64,000 nucleotides of DNA from Trogon surrucura (taxonomy: Eukaryota > Chordata > Aves > Trogoniformes > Trogonidae), in contig CM036658.1 in the NCBI GenBank assembly GCA_020746105.1, positions 10,338,689-10,402,688 of the forward strand. Direction: 5' to 3'. Made by a program: the position numbers and the translations under genes. Positions 24,710 to 36,335 of the stretch are shown one piece after another. Below the pieces are notes generated by a model. That model searched no databases. It was not told where the DNA came from and worked only from the letters and a program-made list of their open reading frames with translations. Within the stretch, counting starts at the first letter, position 1, and every line of letters begins with the position of its first letter.

Positions 24710-26640
24710 CTGATGTAGTGAGAGAGTCCTGTAATCCACCACCCTAACACTAAATCATCTCTTGAAGTGCCACATCCAACTGTTTTTTAAACACGTCCAG
24801 CAGTGGTAACTCCACCACCTCCTTCGGCAACCCATTCCAATGCTTCATCACCCTTTTGGTGAAGAATTGGAATCGTAATATCCAATCTAAACTTCTGGTA
24901 CAACTCAAACCCATTCCCTCTTGTCCTATCGCTAGTCACTAGGGAGAAGAGGTCAACATTCGTCTCACTACAGCTGCCTTTCAGGTAGCTGTAGAAAGCA
25001 ATAAGATCTCCCCTCAGCCTTCTCTTCTCCAGGCTGAACAGCCCCAGCTCCCTAAGCCTCTCTTCATAAGACTTACCCTCTATTCCCCTCATCATTCTGA
25101 TTGCCCTTCTCTGTACCTTCTGCAGCACCTCGATATCCATCCTGTACTGTGGAGCCCAGAATTCCTCACAGCACTCGAGGTGCTGCCTCACAGGGGCACA
25201 ATCACTTCCCTGGTCCTACTGGCCACACTATTCTTAACACAAACCAGGATGCCGTTGGTCTTCTTGGTCACCTGGGCACGCTGTTGGCTCATGTTCAGCT
25301 GGCTGTCTACCAACACCCCCCAGGTCCCTCTCTGCCTGGCAGCTCTCCAGCCACTCCTCCCCAAGCCTGTAGCGCTGCTGGGGGTTGTTGTGGCTGAAAT
25401 GCAGGACCCGACATTTGGCCTTATTGAAACTCATGGAATTGGCCTTGGCCCAGTGATCCAGCCTATCCAGATCCCTCTGCAGAGCCTCCCTACCCTCAAG
25501 CAGATCGACACTTCCACCCAGCTTGGTGTCATCTGCAAACTTACTGAGAGTGCGCTCCGTCCTCTCGTCCAAATCATTAACAAAGATGTCAAACAGGAGC
25601 AGTCTCAGCACTGAGCCCTGGGGGACACCACTCGTGACCGGTTGCCAACTGGATTTAACTCCATTGACCACAGCTCTCTGAACTCAGCCATCTAACCTGT
25701 TTTTCACCCAGTGAAGCGTATGCCCATCCAAGCCAAAAGAAGTCAATTTCTCCAGGAGAATCCTGTGGGCAACTGTGTTGAATTCCTTCCTAAAGTCAAG
25801 GTAGATGACACCCACAGCCGTTCCTTCATCCAACCAGTGGGTCACCCAGTCATAGAAGGAGCTCAGGTTTGTTAAACAGGACCTGCCCTTCACAAACCCA
25901 TGCTGACTGGTGCTGATCACCTGGTTGAGCTGCAGGTGCTGCCTAATGGAACTCAGGATGATTTGCTCCATCAGCCTCCCTGGCACTGAAGTCAAACTGA
26001 CAGGTCTGTAACATTCCGGGTCATCCTTCCTTCCCTTCTTATAGATGGGTGTTATATTTGCTGACTTCCAATCAGCTGGGACCTCTCCAGTAAGCCAGGA
26101 CTGTCGATAAATGATGGAGAGTGGTCTGGCGAGAACCCCCGCCAGTTCCTCTAGTACTCTAAGATTATATCCCACCTGGCCCCCTAGATTTCTCTCGACA
26201 TGTAGCAGTAGTTCCCTGACCATATCCTCATGAATTGTGGGGGGGACATTTTGCTCCTGTTCCCATTCTCTTGGCTCGGGGAGCTGGATTCCCTCAATAC
26301 AGGTGTTATTATTACTAAAGACTGAAGCAAAGAAGGCATTAAGCACCTCAGCCTTATCCTTATCTTTTGTTACTATATTTCCTTCTGGGTCTAGCAGGGG
26401 ATGGAGGCTCCCTCTGTTCTTTCTTTTGTTATTTACGTATTTATAAAAACTTTTCTTACAGCCCTTTACTTTCAAAGCCAGACTAATTTCCAGTTGGGCC
26501 TTGGACCTTCTAATCTCCCTACATAATCTAACGTTATTCTTATACTCACTATGAGTGTCCTGTCCTCTTTTACAGAGTCCACAAACTCTCTTTTTTAATT
26601 TGGTCTTCAGCAATATGTCCCTATTCAGCCAGGCTGGTCA
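24710..26640 (-). mobile_element. CR1 LINE, longest and best-preserved copy
   Basis: About 1.9 kb of CR1 on the minus strand. Frame 26613-25684 (309 codons) covers the linker after the endonuclease and the first RT motifs (Tyr-Leu-Asp-Phe-Arg-Lys near 25800). It continues in the same frame after one TGA into 25671-25234 with Phe-Ala-Asp-Asp-Thr-Lys. The TGA replaces an Arg codon, as CpG decay would produce. A further frameshift near 25330 and another frame at 25191-24787 end the protein. No endonuclease domain, so it is 5' truncated near 26640. The 3' end is of a different type from the other copies: the usual ATTCTATG tail is not seen. Confidence 0.95.
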
Positions 26641-29600
26641 GTTTCCATATACTATTAACACTTGCACCGTGAATGTTTCTTGCTTCCTCCTATCCCTTTC
26701 TCTGTGCTGTTGGTTACTTTCTCTGTCCTATTACAACCTCTTTTTTTCCTCTTGTTTTCCCCCCTTTTCTTATATTGCCCTCAGACATAGCATCATCACT
26801 GATTATTTTCCTATTGGGAAGGACCAAACAAAGGTAACCGACCTCAAGTAGAATATTAGATATGTGATTTCCTGCGCCACTAAACAAACCTCTATTTCAG
26901 TTACCCCCTCTGTCTCAAAATTTTTCACTATCCTCTGCAATATCCTGTTCTACAAATCCAGGGGAACTTCACTGACTCTGTGGCTGGCCCTCCTAGGACT
27001 CTTCAAGTTCAGATTTCTATGCAGTCTTCCCTATTAACCCAGCAAGAACCTGTACTGAGGCAGCTGCCCCCATTACTGATTTACTGCACTTATTACAAGG
27101 TACAGGCTCTCAACTGCTTTGATAGATAGAAATTTTAAAATTCAGACAGTCAGAGAACTGGGAATCCCAGGTGCAATAAACACATGGGGCTGACACTTCA
27201 GCAACAATTTTCCGTAGAACAACCTGAAAGCTCCTCCCTTCAAAAGTTCTCACACTACAGTCAACTATTATATGTCTTCATTGTTCTTCTTTTCTCACCT
27301 GCCTGAACCTGAAAGGTGTATCTGAAATACTCTCTCTTCTTCAAAAGGATTTTCTTTCCCAGCTATGCTTTTCTACCCAGTCCAAACCACTTTGCTTCCC
27401 ATTATAAGCCATCTATGTACAGAGTGAGCACTGTTCTTTCTCCTTCTTACATGGGATGAAGGCAAACTTAGATCACTAACGGGATTCTCCTTTCCCACTG
27501 CTTATTCCTCCCTTTAACACATGATAAAGAGGGAAGGAAACATTGTGCCTTTTCCACAGCTTCATACCTCTACAGATCACCAAGTAAAAAACCACACAGG
27601 TCATGTGCAGTAACACAGACATCATTTGCTCAGGCAGTCTTGAGAAACCAGAGGAACTGGTCACACTAGAAAAAACTGTTCTTACATGTACAACTGAGGA
27701 TGAGATTTCTTAATCAATCTGTTCCTTTTTTCCCTCATTATTTTTCACTAGAAAAAAAAAAAAAAACAAACAGCAAAATTTCAACACTTTTTTTCCTTAA
27801 AAAAATCCACAAACAAAACGGAGAAAAATCAAATGCTTGAATCTCATGTGTTTACAAATCAAAGACAAGAAGCTGACCGAAAGAAGACACTTCGATGGGA
27901 AATATAAAAGGCCATTGTAAATATCAGAAAGAGCAAAGCACGAGCTCCCAAACAGGCTCTGTTTTCTTGTCAACCCAGTAGCAATTCTCAGGTTAAACAC
28001 TGTAATAATCATTCCAGTCATTAGTTACTGCTCAGCCTCCTGTCTCCAGCCCGGAAATTAGTCTGCTCGGAGCTCAGATAGCTGAACAAGCAGTCACGTT
28101 TTATCATATAACTGAGGCTGGGAGGCCAATCTGAAGGAAAGCTACATATGTTCTATATTAGGAAGAAAATACCTAATTTAAAAGAACTTAATTGACAGAA
28201 CAATAAAAAGTATGCATTTTAAACACAGTGATGCAAAAAAGTAACAAAACGGAATCTGTTATAACTCTGATGTGATCTGCAAGCCAAGTTCACATAACCT
28301 GAAACTATAAAAATTTAATTAAAGAGTTATGAACTGTTTCTAAACTCAGTTTAAAACTAAACCACAGAGGCATTTCTTAATATAAAGTACTACAGCCAAC
28401 TATTGTAACCAAGAGAAGAAGATATCATTGCTTTTTGCACTTGATCGGAAAGCATAAACTTCTTACTAAGTTAAAAGTATAAATTACACGTTAATACTGA
28501 ACAGGTATCTTTTATTAAGGCATCTTTTATAATTTTTTCATGTACTCCAGCTCATGTAAAGCATAAAAAAATCACACACACAGTTACTACATTAAAGACT
28601 TTTTATAGTCATTACCAAGATATACAACAGGAGACATCTTTCCTTAAGTGAATAATACTACAATAAATCAGTAACTTCTTTTACTAAATATAAGAATGTC
28701 TAGGCAACACCAAGCCAAGAAACAAGGTGAAATTTTACTTAGCCGTGTCCACTGTTGTAAAAGCATATTGTATTAGATATGCAAATTATATATATATTAC
28801 TTGTATGCTATATTTCTGTGACAGTGACAGAAGCAAATTTGGCTTACTGCCTCCACTCTTAAGTAACGAAATTGAAACTTTTTATTTTAATAACTCAGTT
28901 CCCAAATAACCATGCAATGTAGCTTAAAGTTTGTATAACAATGGCATTTCTACACATAGAATTGAAAGGCTAGGACTTTCAAGGACAGCTAAGAAACATA
29001 AATGTCAAAATACTGGTGTTTAATTCCTTTACATAGCTCAAACGCTGCAGCTTCATGTTCCACAATGAATTGTAAGAAAGCAAACTTCAATGCTACATCA
29101 CCAGAACACTTCAGTTACAATACTCATAGGTACTAGAGTCTTTTAAACAAGTCAATCTATTTCAAATATAAGCATCATTATTAAAAACTCTGAGGTGTCA
29201 TCACAGCTGGAATCCGTAATATGTACTAACATGATTCCACAGTCCTGAATCTAGTCAGAGGACAGAAGTAAATCCTCATCAGGAATGACTGTTTCTATGT
29301 GGGGCAAAAAGCAAGCTTGCCAAGTTGTCCGGCAATAAATAAAAAAATACTTGAATGTAGCCAATTAAAAATAAAAATATCAATTTGCAGTGTAATATCA
29401 TGTCAAGGTTCAGCTGTAACTATCATCCATTTTGGATACACAGCTTAGACTGTTGAACAAACATAAGCTCCATCTGAACTAAAGTCCAAACTGTAAAGCA
29501 AGCTAAAACTTTCCAATCGCTTGAATATCCACCCTAAACTGACACTTAGTAGTCTCTTATTTCGGCTAGAAGGCAGGCATACATTCAACAAAGATGTTTT

Positions 29601-30117
29601 TCTGACAATGGCTGTAAATTTTAACAGTTTTTAACAGAACAATGCTTCCTCTTTCCCCACTAACCAAAACATAGAAGATTTGAGTTTTTGCACTTGGATT
29701 GTTAGAAGCAACTACAGAGAATGGGCTGGATGTAACATGTAACAGCAAAAACCTAAATCAACACCGATCAATAGTAGTCCATAAATCTCTTTTTAAGAAT
29801 GAAAGCAACACGCAATTATAGACAAGGAAGCAAATTCATCCTTTACATTTCTCTGTTGCTTGTGACATCTAGTGGGTATACAAAACAGCCTGGAAGAGCA
29901 AACAGAAACTCCTATATTTTCAGTGTTTGGTTTAGTTATTTCCTTCAACTACACAGGAATTATTTCAATTTCACAGCCAATAAATATAAGAAGAATGGTG
30001 CAAGTTATTTTCACAATTGATGCACTTTTCTGAGCACTTCAGAAACAAATTTTAAACAAAGAATGCCCTTCACAAGTCACTTCTAAACACATAAACAGCA
30101 AGAAGGTGTTTGGGAGC
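26641..30117. other. Unannotated intron 5 sequence
   Basis: AT-rich with short homopolymers (A15 near 27752). No element or frame recognised. Confidence 0.6.
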
Positions 30118-30240
30118 AGCCAGCATGGGTTTAACAAGGGCAAATGTCATGACTGAGGGCAACTGTTGCCGAGGAGAAGGAGAGGGCAGTGGATGTTGCT
30201 TGACTTGAGCAGTGCTTCTGAGATAGGCTCCTGTAGAAGG
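30118..30240 (+). mobile_element. CR1-like fragment, heavily decayed
   Basis: CAGCATGGGTTTAACAAGGGC and GGGCAGTGGATGTTGC at about 30121 and 30183 resemble the Gln-His-Gly-Phe and Val-Asp-Val-Val parts of CR1 RT, with the intervening sequence shortened. It directly precedes the LTR-like segment. Confidence 0.5.
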
Positions 30241-30259
30241 ATTGTATTGGTGAGATTAA

Positions 30260-31254
30260 AGCTGAATAAGTGAACAATAGATAACGTGAGTGGAAAACTG
30301 GCTGGACTGCTGGCTGAGAGAGTTGTGATCAGGAAAGTCCAGTTGTGAACGATCAGGAAAGTCCAGCTGTGAAACTTCCAGAGCCTCTCCCAGCCCCAGG
30401 TAACAATCAGACCTGCCTCTAGCCAAGGCCAGGTCACCCATCATCTCTGTGATGAACGTATTTAAGAGGGTAAACCTGTGAATCAGCTTTTTTGTTTCCT
30501 TGTCCAGTCTTTTGTGTTGGGGAGTTGAAAAGATCAACCATGTGGTTGGTAGTGACAAAGGAGCAGTAGAGAAGGGTACTGGGGCAGAGATCTCTCTGAG
30601 CCCATGCCAAGATGGCAGGCTGACAAGACCCTGTGAGGAGACTGATGGCAGCAAGAACATCCAGGGTGCAGCAGCACACAGAGGACCCCGCTCCAGGGGT
30701 GAGAGAGACCACACAGAGGCCCCTGGCTCCAAGGAGGACCTGCGCTGGGGCAGAGGACACTGCAGCCCACGGGTGGGTCCCATGCTGCTGGGAAGGACTC
30801 ATGGAGAAGAAGAATTGCCTCCAGTGAGACAGACACCATGTAACGTCAGAGGGAGAACACGAGGAGTTCTCTCCCCAAGGAGGAAGGATTGCCATGGATG
30901 AGTTACATACAGACTGCAACCCCATTCCCTGCGCCATTGTGGGGGAGAAGGGAGCCAGCAGGAAGGAAGCTGGGGTGGGGGGGACAAATGTATTCAAGAT
31001 CTGGGTATATTTATTTATTTATTTTTCTCACTATCCTACTCCGATCTAGTTGATAAATTTGTGTTTTCTCCCCAAGTCCGCTCTGATTTTTGCCCGTGAT
31101 TGTAAGTAGTGAATAAATCCTTCCCATCCTAATCTCAATCCTCGAGCCTTTTTAGTTGAATTTTCTCCCTCCCCATCCCTAAAGGGACTGGGGAGGAGGT
31201 GGGTGAACAGCTGCGTAACTCTTGTTCCTAGCAAGGTGAGATCAAACTATGACA
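30260..31254 (+). mobile_element. ERVL-like LTR, decayed
   Basis: The 3' part is characteristic: TTTCTCACTATCCTACTCC, a poly(A) signal AATAAA near 31111, TTTTCTCCCTCCCCATCCC, and an end AGATCAAACTATGACA that lines up with the avian ERVL LTR terminus (GGGGTTAAACCACGACA). The left limit is unclear. Three overlapping minus-strand frames of 133-187 codons across 30256-30997 have no recognisable protein and lie within this element. There is a T-rich (TTTA)n tract at 31008-31025. Confidence 0.55.
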
Positions 31255-32415
31255 AATTTTTTTCTAATCTAAATGACTTCATCAATCTAAGAAGTCTACT
31301 TCAGCCCTGAGTGGGTGTCTTGTCTACTGCTAACATGAATTAAGAATGTGCTTTTCTATTTTCTATTAACAAAAATTACCCCCCATTTTAGTATTGACAA
31401 CCTTTCGAGTATTTTAAAACAGCAAGATAACAATTCATACTATGGTTGCTCAGTTTTTCATTACCCTTTTTGATGAGAACTTGTGTTTGCAAACACACCA
31501 ACATGGAGAAAGGCAGTATTTCTGCTAAGCTCTTCAGCATCATCTTTGATTACTCTTGAAAACTTTGTGTCAAAGGAGGTACAACATTGTTGTTTTGATA
31601 AGCAATCCTTACTATTACCCATTCACTAAAGATCCATTCTAAATAGACAGTAATTTTGGTTACACTTGTCAGTTTGGTTACACAGTAGTCCTACATTACC
31701 GTATTTCTACAGCCTTAGTTTCAAAACACAAACAATGCTCTGATTTATTAAAAAGCTGGAAGTATAGATTTCCGAGAGTGGAAGCAGGCTTATTTTAAAT
31801 CCCTATATATGGACTTAGTGCCTTAACTGTTGGTGTACTACTCACATAGTGTAATACTAAAACTCTTTTGCTCAGCACCATTAAAACTGACTTTTGTTAG
31901 TATCTCTAAGCCCATAAAAGAAGGTTGAGGGATTTCTCCACAAAATTTTAAAATGAAATACTAGTTTAGTCCCCAGTTCAAGAAAGCACTGCAAGTTAAA
32001 GCATGACAAAGATGTTTTCTTGAATAAGAATGGTTTCAGGAACTGATCTCAGTATTACGGTAATCAGTTATTCTTTATGTTCCTATAGCATTGAATTAAT
32101 CAGAGCAAATAACTTCCCAAGATCCTCTTATGAAAGAGGTGTTATACAGAAAAATAGTCCTTCCATTACTTACACTTACGCAATTCTAACACTATCAGCA
32201 ATTTTGCTGTAATGTTACTTCATGTAGCTGAGAGAAAAAGACAGCTCATCTTAACTATTATATGAACAAAATGAGATGACAATTTCTAAATTTACCAGTA
32301 GCAATCAACAGTTTACTGGAAGCTTACTAGCTCAACCAGAAAATACACAACATAAAGTATGTGCATACTGTACTGTTGCATACTCATAATTTCTTTCCTT
32401 AATTACTTCTTTTAC
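31255..32415. other. Intron 5, first part after exon 5
   Basis: Nothing beyond the exon 5 donor is recognised. Confidence 0.6.
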
Positions 32416-32511
32416 CTCTTTCACACTGAGGGCCAGTAAATCCGTAGACACATGCACAGCGATTAGGTCCAATACACCGTCCTCCATTCCGGCAACCATT
32501 TTCACAGACAG
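32416..32511 (-). CDS. FBN2: FBN2 exon 5: EGF-like module 3
   Basis: 96 bases, residues 169-200, Cys at 171, 175, 181, 187, 189 and 198. Gly-Pro-Asn-Arg (183-186) and Tyr-Gly-Phe-Thr-Gly-Pro-Gln-Cys (191-198) are the family pattern. Acceptor TTAATTAAAG, preceded by TTTTCTTTTG; it is weaker than the others because purines lie just before AG. Donor GAG|GTAAAAG. The exon ends in phase 1, and the next exon in fibrillins encodes the first TB (8-Cys) domain; that exon is not found in the remaining 32.4 kb of the window. Confidence 0.95.
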
Positions 32512-34045
32512 CTTTAATTAACAAAAGAAAAGTTTTAAGCATTATAATAATGACACTTCATATATTACCATACGCAGTATTCAAAAATAATTTTTTCCTC
32601 TTAACTACTCAAGGTCTTTTTGGACCTGAAGAACAAACTGATCTCCTCCTGACCCACCATCACCAACAATGATGATTGTTCAAGTCAAATTCCACTAACC
32701 TGAATTCCATTAGCACCCATATTTAATGCTAATTGCAAGCAGTTGTTTAATTAATTATATTCAGCACTGAGTCTTTGCAGATGTTTCACTTAAGTGTATT
32801 TTTAAGGATTTGGAATCTCTAGTCACTAAACATAAGAACTCATATCAATCACCAAAGCCGGCAGATAAAAGCTCAACTATTTTGAGGGGTTTTGAGCATA
32901 CTAAGTTGCGCTATTCAGTCACAACAGCAAGAAACCTTCTAAAAAGAGAAGTCTGGGCTGTCCAAGAGATAGTACTCCTCTTAGAGTTGATACTGCTGGC
33001 AGAAGAAGTGAGGGAGGGAGCAGAGGAAAAGAATTATTAGTTTACCTCATCTTTACAAACCTTCAAAACTGTGTTTCCTACAAGATTTCAATGAGAAATT
33101 AAACAATTTTTGCAGGGTAGAAATCCACAGTACATAAAGATGGAGAAAGTATTTTACAGTTCTGGGACTTTTTAAGTATCCACTCATGCTATTTATCAAT
33201 GGTGTGAATCAAGAAGAAAGCTCAGTTTCAAAGGAAGACAGTTCTTCAGCAAAGTTGAAAAATGCTATCTGTTTTCAGGCTCATTGCTTCCAGGACATAC
33301 AGCCTTGTCCATAATCAGCACATGCTACAAATCAAAGTATTTCACCTTAGAAGAAAGCCCCATGGTTTTTAAGTGGCACTGAACAACAGCCAAGAGATCT
33401 TGGTCTAGAAGTCTATAGGCTGCCTTCCTATGCCGGTCTTCCTGGTTTGGAAGTGGTATTTTTAACATATTTGAATATCCAGTGCAATGGTACCTCAGCA
33501 ACCTAGGAAAGGTAAATATTTCAAACTGGAAAAATGTACACATGCCTCCTAAGTCATAATGGGAACTTAAGATATGCTGTCATATGGAGATAAGGCCTTA
33601 CTTCTTATCACGAACTACAGAACTGAATCACTTTGACTGAGAATGCGTATCTCATGAATAAAAGAAAGACAGTTCTCTGCACGTGTTAAATTACTGAATT
33701 AATGGACAATAACACTTTAGTGAGACAATTATCTTGAGCAGATTTAAGACAATTACATTTCAGTAAAAAAATAGATAGATTTATATTTTTTCAGACATTC
33801 ATTCCATACTGTGTTTAGTAGAAGACAAATACTCAATCTTTTCTGAAATTTTAACTATCCTCTACACTGATACTAGTCTCCACAATTTGTTCACATCTTC
33901 TGGATTGCTTTAGAGTCACTGCTTGAAAATTCAATCCTGTTTTCATTTATTCACTAGAAATATTAATATTAATATATTATTTAGTACTATAGTATTAAGT
34001 ATAACAACAACAACAAAACAACAGTAATTCACTACTCAGTCTAAC
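32512..34045. other. Intron 4, unannotated part
   Basis: AT-rich, no repeat recognised. The rest of intron 4 holds a CR1 tail and LTR A, with about 470 unremarkable bases between them. Confidence 0.6.
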
Positions 34046-34118
34046 TGTTCATAGAACCATAGAATCAGTTGGGTTGGAAAAGACCTCAGAGATCATCAAG
34101 TCCAACCCTTGGTTCTTT
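34046..34118 (-). mobile_element. CR1 3' tail fragment in FBN2 intron 4
   Basis: About 73 bases: CATAGAACCATAGAATCAG, then GTTGGAAAAGACCTCAGAG and TCCAACCC, the reversed terminal part of CR1. Confidence 0.85.
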
Positions 34119-34589
34119 GCATAGCTGCCTTTTGTTTGTCTCTAGTTCCTCCAGACTACCTCTAGCAATTCATTTCTTAGCTAATTAGTGGTCAGCTGGC
34201 CTCAGAAAACACTTGGAGTCTTTCTTCATTCCTGCAGCCTTTAGTGATTTCTACTGTTTGCTAAAATTGTATAGCCTGTAAATTACTGTACTGTGATAAG
34301 TAAAGCTGTGCAAATAATTGCCTTTCTAACCTGTTTGCCAAAACAAAACAGTATCCAAAAGCTTGAACCCTATTTAATCTTTTTCACTAGTTAAGTAGAA
34401 AACAGAGAAGCATGCTTTAACCTAGCAGTTAGGCTGTTCTTCTGAGATGGAGAAATTTTGTCAAAGAGAATGAAGAATCACTGACTGGTAAGAAAACAAG
34501 AGTGGGAGCCACTGTTCCCAAAGAATATTTTGAAGCTAGTCAGGGCATCTCATCCCTAATTTGAATTTTAGAGAATACAAATATGCTTC

Positions 34590-35371
34590 TGTCCTGGGTT
34601 TAGGTAAAAACCCAGTTCTGTATAGTGATTTTTACTTTCCAGTTTAGTCTCTTCTAAAAGGCTGCACATTCTGAAGTCAGCAGCATGTTTTTGCAGACAG
34701 TGTGTGCTACTGGCAGTGATAACACCTGATGTTTGCAGTCACTGCCTGGGACTGGGATGCAGAGAGGCACTTGCTTATACTTATTCTTACAGTGACCAAG
34801 GCCACTGCTGGCTCTTGTGTGCCACGCTGGGGGTGCCGGGTAGTGAGAGGGGGCACAAGGAAGTAAAAGGTTGCACCTCTGGGGGGTAACAGACAGGACA
34901 GGTGAGTACTCCATTCCATCTACGTCATATTTAGTATAAATTGAGTGATCACGAGAGTTTCTCTCTCTTTTCTGCAATGGCCGGTGTCCAGAGAGGACTC
35001 CATCTGACCTCCCGATTTTAATCCGGATCCCGAGTTCCCGAATCCAGCTCCCTGTATCCAGCTCCCGCCGCCGCTGAGCCTGGGGCTTCCCCAGTGCCTC
35101 CTGCTCTTCAGTATCAGTGGTGATTGATATTGGGGAAGGGAGTTGGGTTTGGTATCGGGCTACTATCTATAGTTGTATATAGTTCTCTACTTTTGTCTTT
35201 TCACCATTATATCCATTATTGTTTCATTAAAGCTCTTCTAGTTTTTTTTCTTCTCTCACCCGTAAGTCTCTCTGCCTCATTCCCTTTTCTCTTCCCGTTT
35301 AGGCAGGGGGGAAGAGGGGGTTAGAGAGCATCTGTCCACATTAGTGGCTGGCCCAGCCCTAACCCGCGACA
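34590..35371 (+). mobile_element. Solo LTR A (avian ERVL-like) in FBN2 intron 4
   Basis: Begins TGTCCTGGGTTTAGG and ends TAACCCGCGACA, TG...CA ends with imperfect inverted termini. Flanks GCTTC (34585-34589) and GCTCC (35372-35376) fit a 5-bp target-site duplication with one change. Inside: a CRE-like TACGTCA (34921), TATAAA (34935), and ATTAAAG near 35226 as a weak poly(A) signal. No gag-pol sequence is attached, so it is a solo LTR. It lies antisense to FBN2 between exons 4 and 5. Confidence 0.85.
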
Positions 35372-35554
35372 GCTCCATGCATGAACTGACTTCCAGCTAA
35401 ACACTATACCCCAAAATAGCATTAAATTTCTAGTAGACTTTTCATTATATTTCAGTACCCTGGCTTTTTGATCGGCCTCTTCCAACTAAAGCAAGGAGGT
35501 TAACATGCAGGACTCTGGTGGTTTAACTTTAGATGCCAGAGAGTGGTTACTTAC

Positions 35555-35650
35555 GTTGCCCACAGTAAGCTCCAACATAGCCCTTTTGGCACTGACACCG
35601 GTCGTCTGTGCACGTCCCGCCGTTCATGCACCTGACGCTGCACTGTTGTA
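35555..35650 (-). CDS. FBN2: FBN2 exon 4: EGF-like module 2
   Basis: 96 bases, residues 137-168. Cysteines at 140, 144, 150, 155, 157 and 166 give the standard EGF spacing; Met-Asn-Gly-Gly-Thr (145-149) and Gln-Lys-Gly-Tyr (158-161) are typical. Acceptor CACTGCAG after a C/T-rich tract, donor C|GTAAGT. The exon is noticeably richer in GC and CpG than the DNA around it, which is AT-rich intron. Non-calcium-binding by sequence. Reading frame joins both neighbours without a shift. Confidence 0.95.
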
Positions 35651-36236
35651 CTGCAGTGGAGGCCAGGCAGAGAGATACCAGTGTTAGGCAAAAATACAAC
35701 GTTGGGAAGCAAATGTGGCTAAAACCAGAGATGTCCAAATGCAGACACAAGCTTCGTACGATATATGCTATGCACTTCTGTGTACACTCAGGTATTCTTG
35801 TAACTAAAGCCTTCCGAGCTGTAGCTGATAGCCATTCTTTTAAAAGCAGCCATTAAGAGCCTTTTTTGTCCATATTTTTTTTTGTTTTCCACAACTATAT
35901 TTAGCTACTGAGAGCTTTTAATTGTCTTGAAGGCTGTACAAGCTTCATTTCTTAGGAAAACAGACTTGAAAACATTAATAACACACATATATCTAAACCG
36001 GCTTATCTTGTTAAACACATTTTTTTTTCAGTTTGTCACACAGAGTAAACACACACACATAGTATATCAAACTTTATCAAAATCTAGAGATATAGTGAAG
36101 TGTAAGTTACACGCATGCATGCTGTCATGACAAGTTGCTTTTACAGAATTTACACAGCAGTTATTTTTGAGTTGACACTCAAACAGAATTACTTAAATTG
36201 AAATCTCTAATGAAAATAAATACAGTAAGTACTTAC
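35651..36236. other. Intron 3 (586 bases)
   Basis: Defined by GTAAGT after exon 3 and TGCAG before exon 4 on the minus strand. AT-rich; no repeat recognised. Confidence 0.85.
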
Positions 36237-36335
36237 TAGATTTTGATCCACAAGTAGGTGATATTTGTCCACTTGCACAAGTGCACATGTTAGGACGAGA
36301 ACAAAATCCATCACCACAGCTATTTCTACAAATCG
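36237..36335 (-). CDS. FBN2: FBN2 exon 3: EGF-like module 1
   Basis: 99 bases, residues 104-136, one six-cysteine EGF-like module with Cys at 106, 110, 115, 121, 123 and 132. The acceptor is TTTTTCCTCAG and the donor A|GTAAGT. The module lacks the Asp-X-Asp/Asn-Glu start of calcium-binding EGF domains, as expected for the first three EGF modules of fibrillins. With the FUN domain it forms the N-terminal assembly region. Phase is 1 at both ends, so the module is a symmetrical unit. Confidence 0.95.

Noticed and set aside
30256..30997. Overlapping open frames of 96-187 codons on both strands
   Set aside because: Part of an LTR-like element; no recognisable domain, and several frames are open at once.
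35547..35750. 67-codon minus-strand frame as a separate small gene
   Set aside because: Its second half is FBN2 exon 4; the first half is the intron before the acceptor at 35651.
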